Assembly: GCA_019246795.1 (NCBI GenBank)
Contig: JAFAPY010000123.1
Coordinates: 1 to 38,253, forward strand
Source of the DNA: Streptosporangiaceae bacterium
GTDB lineage: Bacteria > Actinomycetota > Actinomycetes > Streptosporangiales > Streptosporangiaceae
Length of the DNA stretch: 38,253 nucleotides
Reading direction: 5' to 3'
This document shows positions 19,328 through 27,764 of this stretch, one piece after another. Each line of letters opens with the position of its first letter. The stretch's first letter is position 1. The translations under genes were made by a program, and so were the position numbers. The notes under the pieces were generated by a model. That model made no database searches. It had not been told where the DNA came from and saw only the letters and a list, made by a program, of their open reading frames with translations.

Positions 19328-21422
19328 CGGCACCTGCCCGCAGCCGGCGCAGCGCCGCGCGGACCAGTGCCGGGTCGGTGGTCGTCCAGAACGGCGGCAG
19401 CGACCTGAGCAGGAACTGGCCGTAGCGGGCCGTTGCCAGCCGGGGATCGAGCACCGCGACCACGCCGCGGTCGGTCATGGTGCGCAGCAGCCGCCCGGCG
19501 CCCTGCGCCAGCAGCAGCGCCGCGTGCGGAGCCGCGACCGTCATGAAGCCGTTGCCGCCGCCCGCCGACACCGCGCGCTGCCTGGCCGATGCCAGCGGGT
19601 CATCCGGCCGGGGGAACGGGATCCTGTCGATGACGACGAGCTGCAGCGAGCTGCCGGGAACGTCCACCCCCTGCCACAGCGACAGCGTGCCGAACAGGCA
19701 GGTCGGCTCGTCCTCGGCGAACTGGCGGACCAGCTGGGCGGTGGCATCGTCGCCCTGGCAGAGCAGCGGATAGGCGATGCGCTCGCGCAGCCATGCGGCC
19801 GCCTGCCTCGCCGCGCGCATCGAGGAGAACAGGCCGAGCGTGCGGCCGCCCGCGGCGTCGATCAGCTCCTGTAGTTCGGTCAGGTACTCCCCGGGCAGCC
19901 CCTCCCGGCCGGGCGGCGGGAGGTGCCTGGCCAGGTACAAGATGGCGCTGCGCCTGTGGTCGAACGGCGAGCCGACATCGATGCCGCTCCAGGCCAGGCG
20001 GTCGTCGGAGTCCGCGGTGGGCAGGCCCCACTGATGGGCGAGCGGCGCGAACGACCCGCCGAGGGCCAGCGTCGCCGAGGTCAGCGCGACCGTCCGCTCG
20101 CCGAACAGCCGGGACCGCAGCACCGGCCCGACCTCGAGCGGCGCTACCCGCAGCGTCGGTGCAGTGCCTGCCCGGGGGGACGTCCCCCCCTGTCCCCCCC
20201 GCGCAGCGCTTGCCCGGCTCGCGTCCTCGGCAGCCGGCCGGTCAAGCCAGATGACCTCCTCGCGCACGGCGATGTCCGCGTCGAACGTGCCGAGGATCCG
20301 GGCGGCCGTGTGCTGCACCGCATCCAGCGAGGCAAGCGCAGCCCGGCATGCCGCGAGCTTGTCGGCGTCCGGCCAGGCCGTGTCCGCGATGTCCCACACG
20401 GCCTCCGCGCACGCGGCGGCCGCCTCGCCCGCAAAAGTCAGGGCCGCGGCCAGCGTGCCCGGTAGCGCGTCCATCCGGCCGGGCGGCTCGTCGCCGAGTT
20501 CGGCGGCGAGCGCGCCGGCCGCCTGCTGCAACCGGCCGGCCGCGGCTGCGGGGCCTTTACCGGCGGGCTCCAGCAGCCGTGAGCAGCGGCGCGCGGCCAC
20601 CTCGATCCCCGGTCCGGAAAGCTCCCCTGTCATGACGGAGGTGACCCGGTCCACCAGGTCGTGCGCCTCGTCGATGATGACCACGTCGTGTTCGGGCAGC
20701 GCGCCGCCCGACATCGCGTGGATGGCGAGCAGCGCGTGGTTGGTGACGACGATCTGTGCCTTGGCGGCGGCCTCGCGAGCACGCTCGGCGTAGCACCGCT
20801 TGATGAACGGGCAGCGCGGGCCGATGCACTCCTCCGGGCTGACCGACACCCGGCGCCAGGCCGGCTCCGGCACGCCGGGGACCAGTTCGTCCCGGTCCCC
20901 GGTGCTTGTCCGGGCCGCCCACTCGTGCAGCCGCTGCACATGCCGGTCCAGGCCCGAGGACAGGCCGTCATCGGCCGCGTCGAACAGCACGTCGGCCGGG
21001 TCCTCGGTCTTCGGGTCCGCGGCGGCGGCCTCCCGGTGCAGGCACAGGTAGTTCCGGCGTCCCTTCAGGATCGCGAAGACCGGCTCGTCGCGAAGCAGCG
21101 GCTTGAGCGAGGCGGCCAGCCGCGGCAGGTCACGGTCGATCAGCTGGCGCTGCAGCGCGATCGTGGCCGTGGCCACCACCACCATGTTCCCCGTGGCAAG
21201 CGCGTGCCGTACCGCCGGGACCAGGTAGGCCAGCGACTTGCCCGTCCCGGTGCCCGCCTGGACGGCGAGGTGCTCGCCGGAGGTGATGGCATGGTGCACC
21301 GCCTCGGCCATCGCGACCTGGCCGGGCCGTTCCGCGCCGCCGATGGCGGCCACGGCCGCCGCGAGCAGTTCGGTTACCGAGGGGGATTCCCGGGGTGACT
21401 TCCGGTCACGGCCTGGGGGCAC
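19317..21422 (-). CDS. dinG: DinG-family ATP-dependent DNA helicase
   Basis: HLAVQAGTGTGKSLAYLVPAVRHAL, HDVVIIDEAHDLVDRV, TLGLFSSMRAARQAAAWLRE, GTLSLWQGVDVPGSSLQLVVIDRIPFPRPDDPL, QGAGRLLRTMTDRGVVAVLDPRL; four conserved-type Cys in the Fe-S region. Confidence 0.95.
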   Translation of the reverse strand: MPPGRDRKSPRESPSVTELLAAAVAAIGGAERPGQVAMAEAVHHAITSGEHLAVQAGTGTGKSLAYLVPAVRHALATGNMVVVATATIALQRQLIDRDLPRLAASLKPLLRDEPVFAILKGRRNYLCLHREAAAADPKTEDPADVLFDAADDGLSSGLDRHVQRLHEWAARTSTGDRDELVPGVPEPAWRRVSVSPEECIGPRCPFIKRCYAERAREAAAKAQIVVTNHALLAIHAMSGGALPEHDVVIIDEAHDLVDRVTSVMTGELSGPGIEVAARRCSRLLEPAGKGPAAAAGRLQQAAGALAAELGDEPPGRMDALPGTLAAALTFAGEAAAACAEAVWDIADTAWPDADKLAACRAALASLDAVQHTAARILGTFDADIAVREEVIWLDRPAAEDASRASAARGGQGGTSPRAGTAPTLRVAPLEVGPVLRSRLFGERTVALTSATLALGGSFAPLAHQWGLPTADSDDRLAWSGIDVGSPFDHRRSAILYLARHLPPPGREGLPGEYLTELQELIDAAGGRTLGLFSSMRAARQAAAWLRERIAYPLLCQGDDATAQLVRQFAEDEPTCLFGTLSLWQGVDVPGSSLQLVVIDRIPFPRPDDPLASARQRAVSAGGGNGFMTVAAPHAALLLAQGAGRLLRTMTDRGVVAVLDPRLATARYGQFLLRSLPPFWTTTDPALVRAALRRLRAGAAPP

Positions 21423-21517
21423 GTGGTAACGGTATCGCGCGCGGCCGGCGCGGCCACGCAGCCGGGCCGGGTCGCAGGGCCGGGCAGCATGGATCGTTCA
21501 GGTAAATTCTGCTCGTT

Positions 21518-22042
21518 ATGACGAGTGCTGAGCTGCTGACAGATGCGTTCGGGCGGGTGCGGGACGCCGTGCACCAGGCGGTCGCGGGGCTGACCGCCGA
21601 GCAGCTGGCGGCCCGGCTGGACCCGGATGGGAACTCCATCGCCTGGACAACCTGGCACCTGGCCAGGATCGAAGACGATCACGTGGCCGGCGCGTTCGGC
21701 GTGCCCCAGGTCTGGCCGCGGTTCCGTGACCGGTTCGGGCTGCCGTTCGGGGCGACGGACACCGGGTACGGGCATGGCTCGGGTGAGGTGGCCATGGTGC
21801 GGGTGCCCTCGGGCGAGCTGCTCACCGGCTACCACGACGCGGTGCACGCGCAGACCGTCCGGCTGGTGTCCGGCGTCACCGACGCCGACCTGTCCCGGGT
21901 GGTGGACGAGGCCTGGGACCCGCCGGTGACGCTGGGCGTCCGGATGGTCAGCGTGATCTCCGACGGCCTGCAGCACGCCGGGCAGGCCGCGTTCATCCGC
22001 GGGGTCCTGCTGCGTAATCCGGGGGGGACGACCCCCCGGTAA
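21518..22042 (+). CDS. DinB-like / DUF664 mycothiol-transferase family protein
   Basis: LTDAFGRVRDAVHQAVAGLTAEQLAARLDPDGNSIAWTTWHLARIEDDHVAG; HAGQAAFIRGVL at the C-terminus. Confidence 0.87.
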   Translation: MTSAELLTDAFGRVRDAVHQAVAGLTAEQLAARLDPDGNSIAWTTWHLARIEDDHVAGAFGVPQVWPRFRDRFGLPFGATDTGYGHGSGEVAMVRVPSGELLTGYHDAVHAQTVRLVSGVTDADLSRVVDEAWDPPVTLGVRMVSVISDGLQHAGQAAFIRGVLLRNPGGTTPR

Positions 22043-22080
22043 CCCCCCGGTCACCCCCCGCCCACCTCCCCAACCCCCTA
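22019..22080. terminator. GC hairpin overlapping the end of the dinB-like gene, followed by a C-rich (G-rich on minus) tract
   Basis: CCGGGGGG-gacga-CCCCCCGG (22019-22039) directly before TAA; the minus strand then reads GGGGGTTGGGGAGGTGGGCGGGGGG. Confidence 0.55.
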
Positions 22081-22135
22081 CATCTCGCCGTAGTCTCGCG
22101 TGGCTGGGAGGCTCTGCCTTTCCCGCGAGCCCACC

Positions 22136-23077
22136 CTAGCTCCCCGCAGGCCACGCGAGCTCATGCCGCCACGGCGGCTCGGCGCCTGCCTTGCCGACGG
22201 TGAGCGAGGCCACCCTGGCGGCGACGGCGAGGGCTTCCTGCACGGCGGAGAGATCCGCCAGGCTGGCCCGGCCCAGCCCGCGCCCCACCCACCAGGCCAG
22301 GAAGCCGCCGCCGAAGGCGTCGCCGGCGCCGATGGAGTCCGCCACCGCGACCGGCGGCACCGGCACGGTCAGGTGGTAGCTCCCGGTCAGGGCCTCGGCC
22401 GGATCCGGGCCGCGGGTCACCAGCACGCAGCCGGCCCCCCAGTCGAGCAGGCAGCGTGCGGCGTCGGCGGCGCTCGCCTGGGGCACCAGGCACTCGAGAT
22501 CCTCCGCGGACGCCTTGACGACATCGGCGCGCGGCAGGATCCGCTTGATCCTGGCGCGGTAGCCGTCGGGGTCGGGCATGGCGGCGGGCCGGCAGTTGGG
22601 ATCGAGCAGCAGCAGGGCGGCATCGGGCAGTTCGGCGACGAGCTGCTCGATCTCGGCGGCCATCGGCTCCACCACCAAGCCGAGCGACCCGATATGCAGC
22701 GCGCGGACCTCGCCCGCCACCGCCTGCCGCGCGGCGGGCAGGTCCAGCTCGAACCCGGCCGTGCCGACCACGTGGAACCAGTACTGCGCCACGCCGTCCC
22801 GGCGCAGCGCCACGACCGCCAGCGCGGTGGGCTCCGGGACCGGGCCCGGCGACGCGACCTCGACCTGGTCCGCGCGCAGCCGGGCGACCAGCCGCGCCCC
22901 GAACGGGTCGGCGGAGAACCGGCCGAGGAAGCGGGTGCGCTGGCCCAGGCGGCCCATCGTCCGGGCGGCGTTGAACGGGCCGCCGCCCAGGCTGGGGCGG
23001 ACGCTGCCGTCGTCGTTGACGATGAGATCGACCAGGCTCTCACCGGCCACCAGGATCACGGTTGCGAGCTTACGCAT
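22136..23077 (-). CDS. PfkB-family carbohydrate kinase (fructokinase-like)
   Basis: VILVAGESLVDLIVND, RPSLGGGPFNAARTMGRLGQRTRFLGRFSADPFG, ADSIGAGDAFGGGFLAWW. Confidence 0.92.
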   Translation of the reverse strand: MRKLATVILVAGESLVDLIVNDDGSVRPSLGGGPFNAARTMGRLGQRTRFLGRFSADPFGARLVARLRADQVEVASPGPVPEPTALAVVALRRDGVAQYWFHVVGTAGFELDLPAARQAVAGEVRALHIGSLGLVVEPMAAEIEQLVAELPDAALLLLDPNCRPAAMPDPDGYRARIKRILPRADVVKASAEDLECLVPQASAADAARCLLDWGAGCVLVTRGPDPAEALTGSYHLTVPVPPVAVADSIGAGDAFGGGFLAWWVGRGLGRASLADLSAVQEALAVAARVASLTVGKAGAEPPWRHELAWPAGS

Positions 23078-23238
23078 GCTCCGATCCTGGCGACAGGCGT
23101 GCCCGGCGGCAGGTTGCGCTGCGCCATGCCGGTGTGAATAATGTTCCTCCACGGCGGTCAGCCGCCGTCATGGTCCGGAGATGCGGCCTTCCTCTTGTTC
23201 CCTTCTTCCCTGTCGCAACGGACGGATGGTGGTCCCCT

Positions 23239-23667
23239 GTGCCCGCCGAACGCTATCCGGTTGTGTGGATCGGTCGCGCCGCTGTGGTCACCTTGCCCGC
23301 AGAGGTAGACCTGACCAACGCCGACAGCGTCCGGGAAGAGCTGGCATCCGTCGTCAGCCAGGGCCCGGTGATGCTGGTCGCGGACATGAGCACGACGACG
23401 TTCTGCGATTCGGCCGCGGTCAGCGCGCTGGTGCGCACCTTCCGGCAGGCCGCGGCAGGCGGCTGCGACATGCGGCTGGTCGCGAGCGCGCTGGCCGTGC
23501 GGCGCGTGCTGGCCATCACCGGGGTGGACCGGCTGATCCCGATCTACCCGAGCCTGGCCGCGTCGGTGGGCGGCCCGCACGACACCCCGGTCCGAGGCCG
23601 CCATGCTCCCCCCGGCGACGACAAGGCCACGGCGGATGCCGACAGTGACATCATCGAGCCCGGATAG
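23239..23667 (+). CDS. STAS-domain protein (anti-sigma-factor antagonist-like)
   Basis: AAVVTLPAEVDLTNADSVREELASVV, VADMSTTTFCDSAAVSALVRTFRQA; the start could instead be ATG at 23170. Confidence 0.85.
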   Translation: MPAERYPVVWIGRAAVVTLPAEVDLTNADSVREELASVVSQGPVMLVADMSTTTFCDSAAVSALVRTFRQAAAGGCDMRLVASALAVRRVLAITGVDRLIPIYPSLAASVGGPHDTPVRGRHAPPGDDKATADADSDIIEPG

Positions 23668-23679
23668 CGCAACCGGCCG

Positions 23680-24471
23680 TTAGTCTTCCTCGAACGCGGG
23701 CGGCGGCTGAGGGGGCTCGCCGCTCACGCTGGTGATGACGGCGCTGGCAATGTCGCGGAGCTTGGTATTGCTGTTCTGGGACGCCGAGCGCAAGATCTCG
23801 AAGGCGCGGCCCTGGTTACAGCGTTCCCTGGCCATGACGATGCCGAGGGCCTGATCTATGACCGTCCGTGAGGTCAGCGACGACCGCAGCTGCTCGATCA
23901 GGGCGGCGTGCGATGCCATCCGCATGGCCAGCAGCACCGCTCCTGAGGCATTGGCCGCGAACTTCTCCGCGCGTTCTGCTTCCTTCGCCCCGAAGGCCGA
24001 CACGGTCCGCGCATACAGGTTCAGCGCACCGGCCGGCCGGCCAGCCGCGTTCAGCGGCACGGCGAGGCACGACCGGATGCCATGGGAAAAGGCCCGCATC
24101 CCGAATTCCGGCCACCGGCTCATATCGGCGGTATCGTCGATGCCCACCGTGCCGCCGTGGCGCATGGCATGCAGGCAGGGGCCGTCGTCGAGCTGGTACT
24201 GCACCTCATCGACCTGGGCCGCTACCGGGTCGCTGCACGCCACGGTCACCAGCCGCCCGTTGGACCGCATCGTTATGCCGCAGGATATTCCGCCGTTCAC
24301 GATACGTGCCGCCAGCACGGCCAATCCGTGCAGGAACTGCTCAATTCCCTCGGTATTAACCAGAACGTCTTGCAGATCTTTAATATCGTCTGCGGCGCTT
24401 TCCCCTGCGGGATCTGCCAGCACAGCACCTGCCATCGCCCTACCTATTCGACGTGCATCGGGCGTATCCAT
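23680..24471 (-). CDS. GAF and ANTAR domain-containing regulator
   Basis: GAF-like central region (LDDGPCLHAMRHGG...RSCLAVPLNAAGRPAGALNLYA) and C-terminal ANTAR LRSSLTSRTVIDQALGIVMARERCNQGRAFEILRSASQNSNTKLRDIA. Confidence 0.93.
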   Translation of the reverse strand: MDTPDARRIGRAMAGAVLADPAGESAADDIKDLQDVLVNTEGIEQFLHGLAVLAARIVNGGISCGITMRSNGRLVTVACSDPVAAQVDEVQYQLDDGPCLHAMRHGGTVGIDDTADMSRWPEFGMRAFSHGIRSCLAVPLNAAGRPAGALNLYARTVSAFGAKEAERAEKFAANASGAVLLAMRMASHAALIEQLRSSLTSRTVIDQALGIVMARERCNQGRAFEILRSASQNSNTKLRDIASAVITSVSGEPPQPPPAFEED

Positions 24472-24494
24472 GCCCGGGCAGCTGCCTACCCTCG

Positions 24495-24515
24495 GCCAGC
24501 GAATTAAACGCTGGC
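24495..24515 (-). terminator. Intergenic hairpin between the secreted-repeat gene and the GAF-ANTAR gene
   Basis: Forward GCCAGCG-AATTAAA-CGCTGGC; perfect 7-bp stem with 7-nt AT loop, starting at the upstream gene's stop codon. Confidence 0.5.
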
Positions 24516-25432
24516 TAGCCCGACACCCGTACCTCGTACCACACGCCGCCGTTGAGGTTGAGGTTGTTGCCGCGCGCCTGGCCCGGGCCGCTGTCGCCGA
24601 CATAGGTGTAGAGGGGATGGCCGTCGTAGGTCGCCTGCAGGGCGCCGCCGGGCCGCCTGATGGTGCCGAGCGTGCCGGGGACGCCGGGCCCGGCCTTGGG
24701 CTCCCCGGTGACCGGCGGCCAGTAGACGGCGCACGACCCGGTGCATCGGGAGGTCGTAGGCGTGTCCGGGGCGAACCAGTACAGCGTGAGGCCCGCGGCG
24801 TTGGTGAGCACGGTGACACCGCCGATGTTCGCGGTCCTCAGCGTGACCGCTCCGCCCGCGGCCGCGGCGGGCGTACCGCCCGCACCGGCTTCGGCGGCGC
24901 CGAGCAGGGCCAGGGCGAGCAAAGACACGGCGCCGACCGCGGCGATCAGCTTCGGGCCGGCTTCCTGCGCCCGGGCCAGCATCCGGGCAGCCGGGGTGAC
25001 CGGCCGGTCGGCCCGCCGCGACGGATCTGCGGTCAGCGCGGCCAGCCCCAGCGTCGCGAAGGCGGCCACCTCGATGACCCCGGCGGCGATCCCGGCCGTG
25101 GTGCGGACCTCCTTAAACCCGAACAACCCGACCCACACCGACAGCAGGTAGCCGCCCAGCGTAGCCAGGGCGAACACCGCCCCGGCCGCTGCCACCAGCC
25201 GGCTCCGCGTCACCAGCACCGCTGCCGCCAGGATGAACCCCGCGATGACCTGGAGCAGGAACAGCCAGCCGATCGTGGGGATCGACCGGTACCCGGTCAG
25301 GTACAGATCCAGGTGAATGCCCGCGGACACCGCCAGCAGCAACGCTCCCGCGGCCAGAAGCCCGAGCTGCAGCCAGCCGCGCGCCGTGCCGGCATGCTGG
25401 CGGCTGTCCAGGACCACCATGCTCCTTCCCAT
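24515..25432 (-). CDS. Multi-TM protein with C-terminal secreted-repeat (PF03640 / COG4315-type) domain
   Basis: N-terminal hydrophobic helices; C-terminal GLTLYWFAPDTPTTSRCTGSCAVYWPPVTG ... YDGHPLYTYVGDSGPGQARGNNLNLNGGVWYEV. Confidence 0.87.
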   Translation of the reverse strand: MGRSMVVLDSRQHAGTARGWLQLGLLAAGALLLAVSAGIHLDLYLTGYRSIPTIGWLFLLQVIAGFILAAAVLVTRSRLVAAAGAVFALATLGGYLLSVWVGLFGFKEVRTTAGIAAGVIEVAAFATLGLAALTADPSRRADRPVTPAARMLARAQEAGPKLIAAVGAVSLLALALLGAAEAGAGGTPAAAAGGAVTLRTANIGGVTVLTNAAGLTLYWFAPDTPTTSRCTGSCAVYWPPVTGEPKAGPGVPGTLGTIRRPGGALQATYDGHPLYTYVGDSGPGQARGNNLNLNGGVWYEVRVSG

Positions 25433-25532
25433 AACCGGTACACGTCCGCTGCGGCCGGCTGGTTCAAAGGGGCTACCAATCACCGCGATGATGGTAGTAC
25501 GGCGGTCACCAGTGCCTGGTACCCATGACAGG

Positions 25533-25880
25533 GTGACGGAGCAGCAAAGCGCAGCGGAATCGCTCGCAGCCGACCGGGCCGACACCCTTGACCGGCTGGC
25601 TGGGCTGGAGCGGGAACGTGCTGCCATCATCGAGTCGTCCGCGGCCGGCACCGATGACGAGCACGATCCCGAAGGCGCCACGCTCGCGTTCGAGCGGCAG
25701 CATTTGGCAGCCCTGGTCAGTCAGGCCCGCCGGCATCTGGCCCAGATCGACGCGGCGATGCTCCGGCTGGCAGAGGGCACCTATGGCGAGTGCGAAAACT
25801 GCGGTCGGCCGATCAGCGCGGCACGCCTGGCCGCCCGGCCGGTGACCACCTCGTGCATAAACTGTGCCTCCTCGCGCTGA
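25533..25880 (+). CDS. TraR/DksA-type C4 zinc finger protein
   Basis: GTG at 25533; LAQIDAAMLRLAEGTYGECENCGRPISAARLAARPVTTSCINCA (C-X2-C-X17-C-X2-C). Confidence 0.92.
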   Translation: MTEQQSAAESLAADRADTLDRLAGLERERAAIIESSAAGTDDEHDPEGATLAFERQHLAALVSQARRHLAQIDAAMLRLAEGTYGECENCGRPISAARLAARPVTTSCINCASSR

Positions 25881-25911
25881 GCCACCGTCGGCATGAGCCG
25901 ACGGTGGCTCA
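25878..25911. terminator. Perfect 15-bp bidirectional hairpin shared by convergent genes
   Basis: TGAGCCACCGTCGGC-ATGA-GCCGACGGTGGCTCA; the first three nt of each arm are the TGA stops of the dksA-like (+) and decarboxylase (-) genes. Confidence 0.85.
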
Positions 25912-27240
25912 TACCCGTGGCGCGGCCTCGCGTAGCACGTCCCAGGCCTGCCGCACGTCCGCTTCGGTTGTCCGGGCGTTGCCGGCCGCGAGGCGCAGCA
26001 CGTAGCGGCCGGCGAGCCGGGTGTGCGAGATGAAGATCTTCCCGGTCGCGTTCACCCGCCCGAGCAGCGCCTCGTTAGCCGCGTCGCTGCCGTTGCGGCG
26101 GAAGCACACCACCGAGAACGGGCGCGGCGCGCACAGTTCCCAGCCCGGGTCGTCGCGCACCCACTGCTCGAACAGCGCCGCCTGCCGCACGCTTTCGCGG
26201 ATGCGCGCCTGCAACCCCGCCCGGCCGCAGCAGCGCAGCACCGCCCACAGTTTCAGCGCCCGGAACGTACGCCCGAGCTCTGGCCCGTACTCGCTGTGGC
26301 TCACCACCGCGTCCGGGGCGCGCAGGTATTCCGGCACCAGGCTGAACGCGGCGCGCAGCTCATCGGGGCGGCGGGTCCACAATGCCGAGCAGCCCTGCGG
26401 CGTGGACAGCCACTTGTGCGGGTTGACCACCAGCGAGTCGGCGCGCTCGACACCGTCGAATGCCCAGCGGAATTCCGGGCAGACCATCGCCGAGCCCGCA
26501 TAGGCGGCATCCACGTGCAGCCACACGCCTTTCTCGGCGCAGGCGTCCGCAACCGCCGGCACCGGATCGACCGACGTGGAGGAGGTCGTGCCGACGGTGG
26601 CCACCACAGCGCAGCAGCCGTCGAGATCAAGCGCATCCGGCCGCAGCCGGAACCGGCCGTCCGCCGGCGTCTTGCGCACCTCCAGGCCGAGCAGCCGGCA
26701 GGCCTTGTCAACCGACGAGTGCGCATGCTCTGAGCAGGCGACGACACGGTGGCCGGGCCGCGCCTCACGCGCCGCCGCCAGCGCTGCCAGTGTCGCGATC
26801 GAGGCGCCCTGCTCCAGCTGGCCGTGCCATCCCTGCGGCAGGCCGAGCAGATCGGCGAGCCACGCCGTTGTCACCTCCTCCAGCTCCTGCAACGCCGGGG
26901 ACGTGCGCCACAAAATGCCGACGTTGTTCAGAGCCGCCGTCAAAAGCTCCGCAAGGATCCCCGGCTCGGAGCCGGTCGTGGCGAAGTAGGCGAAAAAGCG
27001 GGGATGCTGCCAGTGCGTCACCGCCGGCAGCACCAGCTCCTCCAAGTCGCGCAGCAGGTCGGCGAACGGCTCGGCCTGCTCCGGCGCACGCGCCGGAAGC
27101 GCCGCCCGCAACCCTCCCGGCTTCACCCGCGCCAGCACCGGCCGCTCCCGCACCGACTCCAGATAGCGCTCCACCCATGCCAGCGCCGCCAGCCCGTCCT
27201 CGTGAAAGCCCACGTGCGACACCTCCTCGCAGGAAGCCAT
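25909..27240 (-). CDS. PLP-dependent aromatic-L-amino-acid decarboxylase family
   Basis: HWQHPRFFAYFATTGSEPGILAELLTAALNNVGILWRTSPALQELE, VWLHVDAAYAGSAMVCPEFR, ADSLVVNPHKWL, GRTFRALKLWAVLR. Confidence 0.95.
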   Translation of the reverse strand: MASCEEVSHVGFHEDGLAALAWVERYLESVRERPVLARVKPGGLRAALPARAPEQAEPFADLLRDLEELVLPAVTHWQHPRFFAYFATTGSEPGILAELLTAALNNVGILWRTSPALQELEEVTTAWLADLLGLPQGWHGQLEQGASIATLAALAAAREARPGHRVVACSEHAHSSVDKACRLLGLEVRKTPADGRFRLRPDALDLDGCCAVVATVGTTSSTSVDPVPAVADACAEKGVWLHVDAAYAGSAMVCPEFRWAFDGVERADSLVVNPHKWLSTPQGCSALWTRRPDELRAAFSLVPEYLRAPDAVVSHSEYGPELGRTFRALKLWAVLRCCGRAGLQARIRESVRQAALFEQWVRDDPGWELCAPRPFSVVCFRRNGSDAANEALLGRVNATGKIFISHTRLAGRYVLRLAAGNARTTEADVRQAWDVLREAAPRV

Positions 27241-27317
27241 CGAGATCCCGAGCGCCTTGCGCCGGGCCGAGCGGCGCCGGGCGGATTACTACTGTGCGGC
27301 AGGATAGGCTGCCTACC

Positions 27318-27755
27318 GTGGCCGGTGACGACCGGGACGGCGAGGCAATCGACCGGGCGCGGCGCAGCGCCGCCCGGATGCATGCCGGCGACCAGGCGGT
27401 CAAGGCCCTGCAGATCAGCATCGATGAAGTCGGGCCCGGACGTGCCACGGCCCGGATGCGGGTGACGGCTGACATGACCAACGGTCACGGCATCGCCCAC
27501 GGCGGTTATGTCTTCCTGCTCGCCGACACCGCCTTCGCCTACGCCTGCAACAGCTACGGTCCGGTGACGGTTGCCCAGGCATGCGAGATCACCTTTCTGC
27601 GGCCGGCGCGCGAGGGGGACGAGTTGACTGCGTCGGCCGCGGAGCGGGTACGGATGGAACGCACCGGCATCTATGACGTCAGCGTCCGCGACGCCGGCGG
27701 TCACGTTATCGCTGAGCTGCGCGGGCACAGCAGGACGCTGCAGCCGCGGACGTGA
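27318..27755 (+). CDS. paaI: PaaI-type hotdog thioesterase
   Basis: GTG at 27318; MTNGHGIAHGGYVFLLADTAFAYACNSYG, VAQACEITFLRPAREGDELTASA, GIYDVSVRDAGGHVIAELRGHSRTL. Confidence 0.93.
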   Translation: MAGDDRDGEAIDRARRSAARMHAGDQAVKALQISIDEVGPGRATARMRVTADMTNGHGIAHGGYVFLLADTAFAYACNSYGPVTVAQACEITFLRPAREGDELTASAAERVRMERTGIYDVSVRDAGGHVIAELRGHSRTLQPRT

Positions 27756-27764
27756 GGCTGGGGG

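Noticed and set aside
23680-25911. STAS + GAF-ANTAR + TM/secreted-repeat + DksA-like as a novel stress-signalling operon
   Set aside because: The genes are on alternating strands with separate 3' ends; proximity alone does not support a single system.
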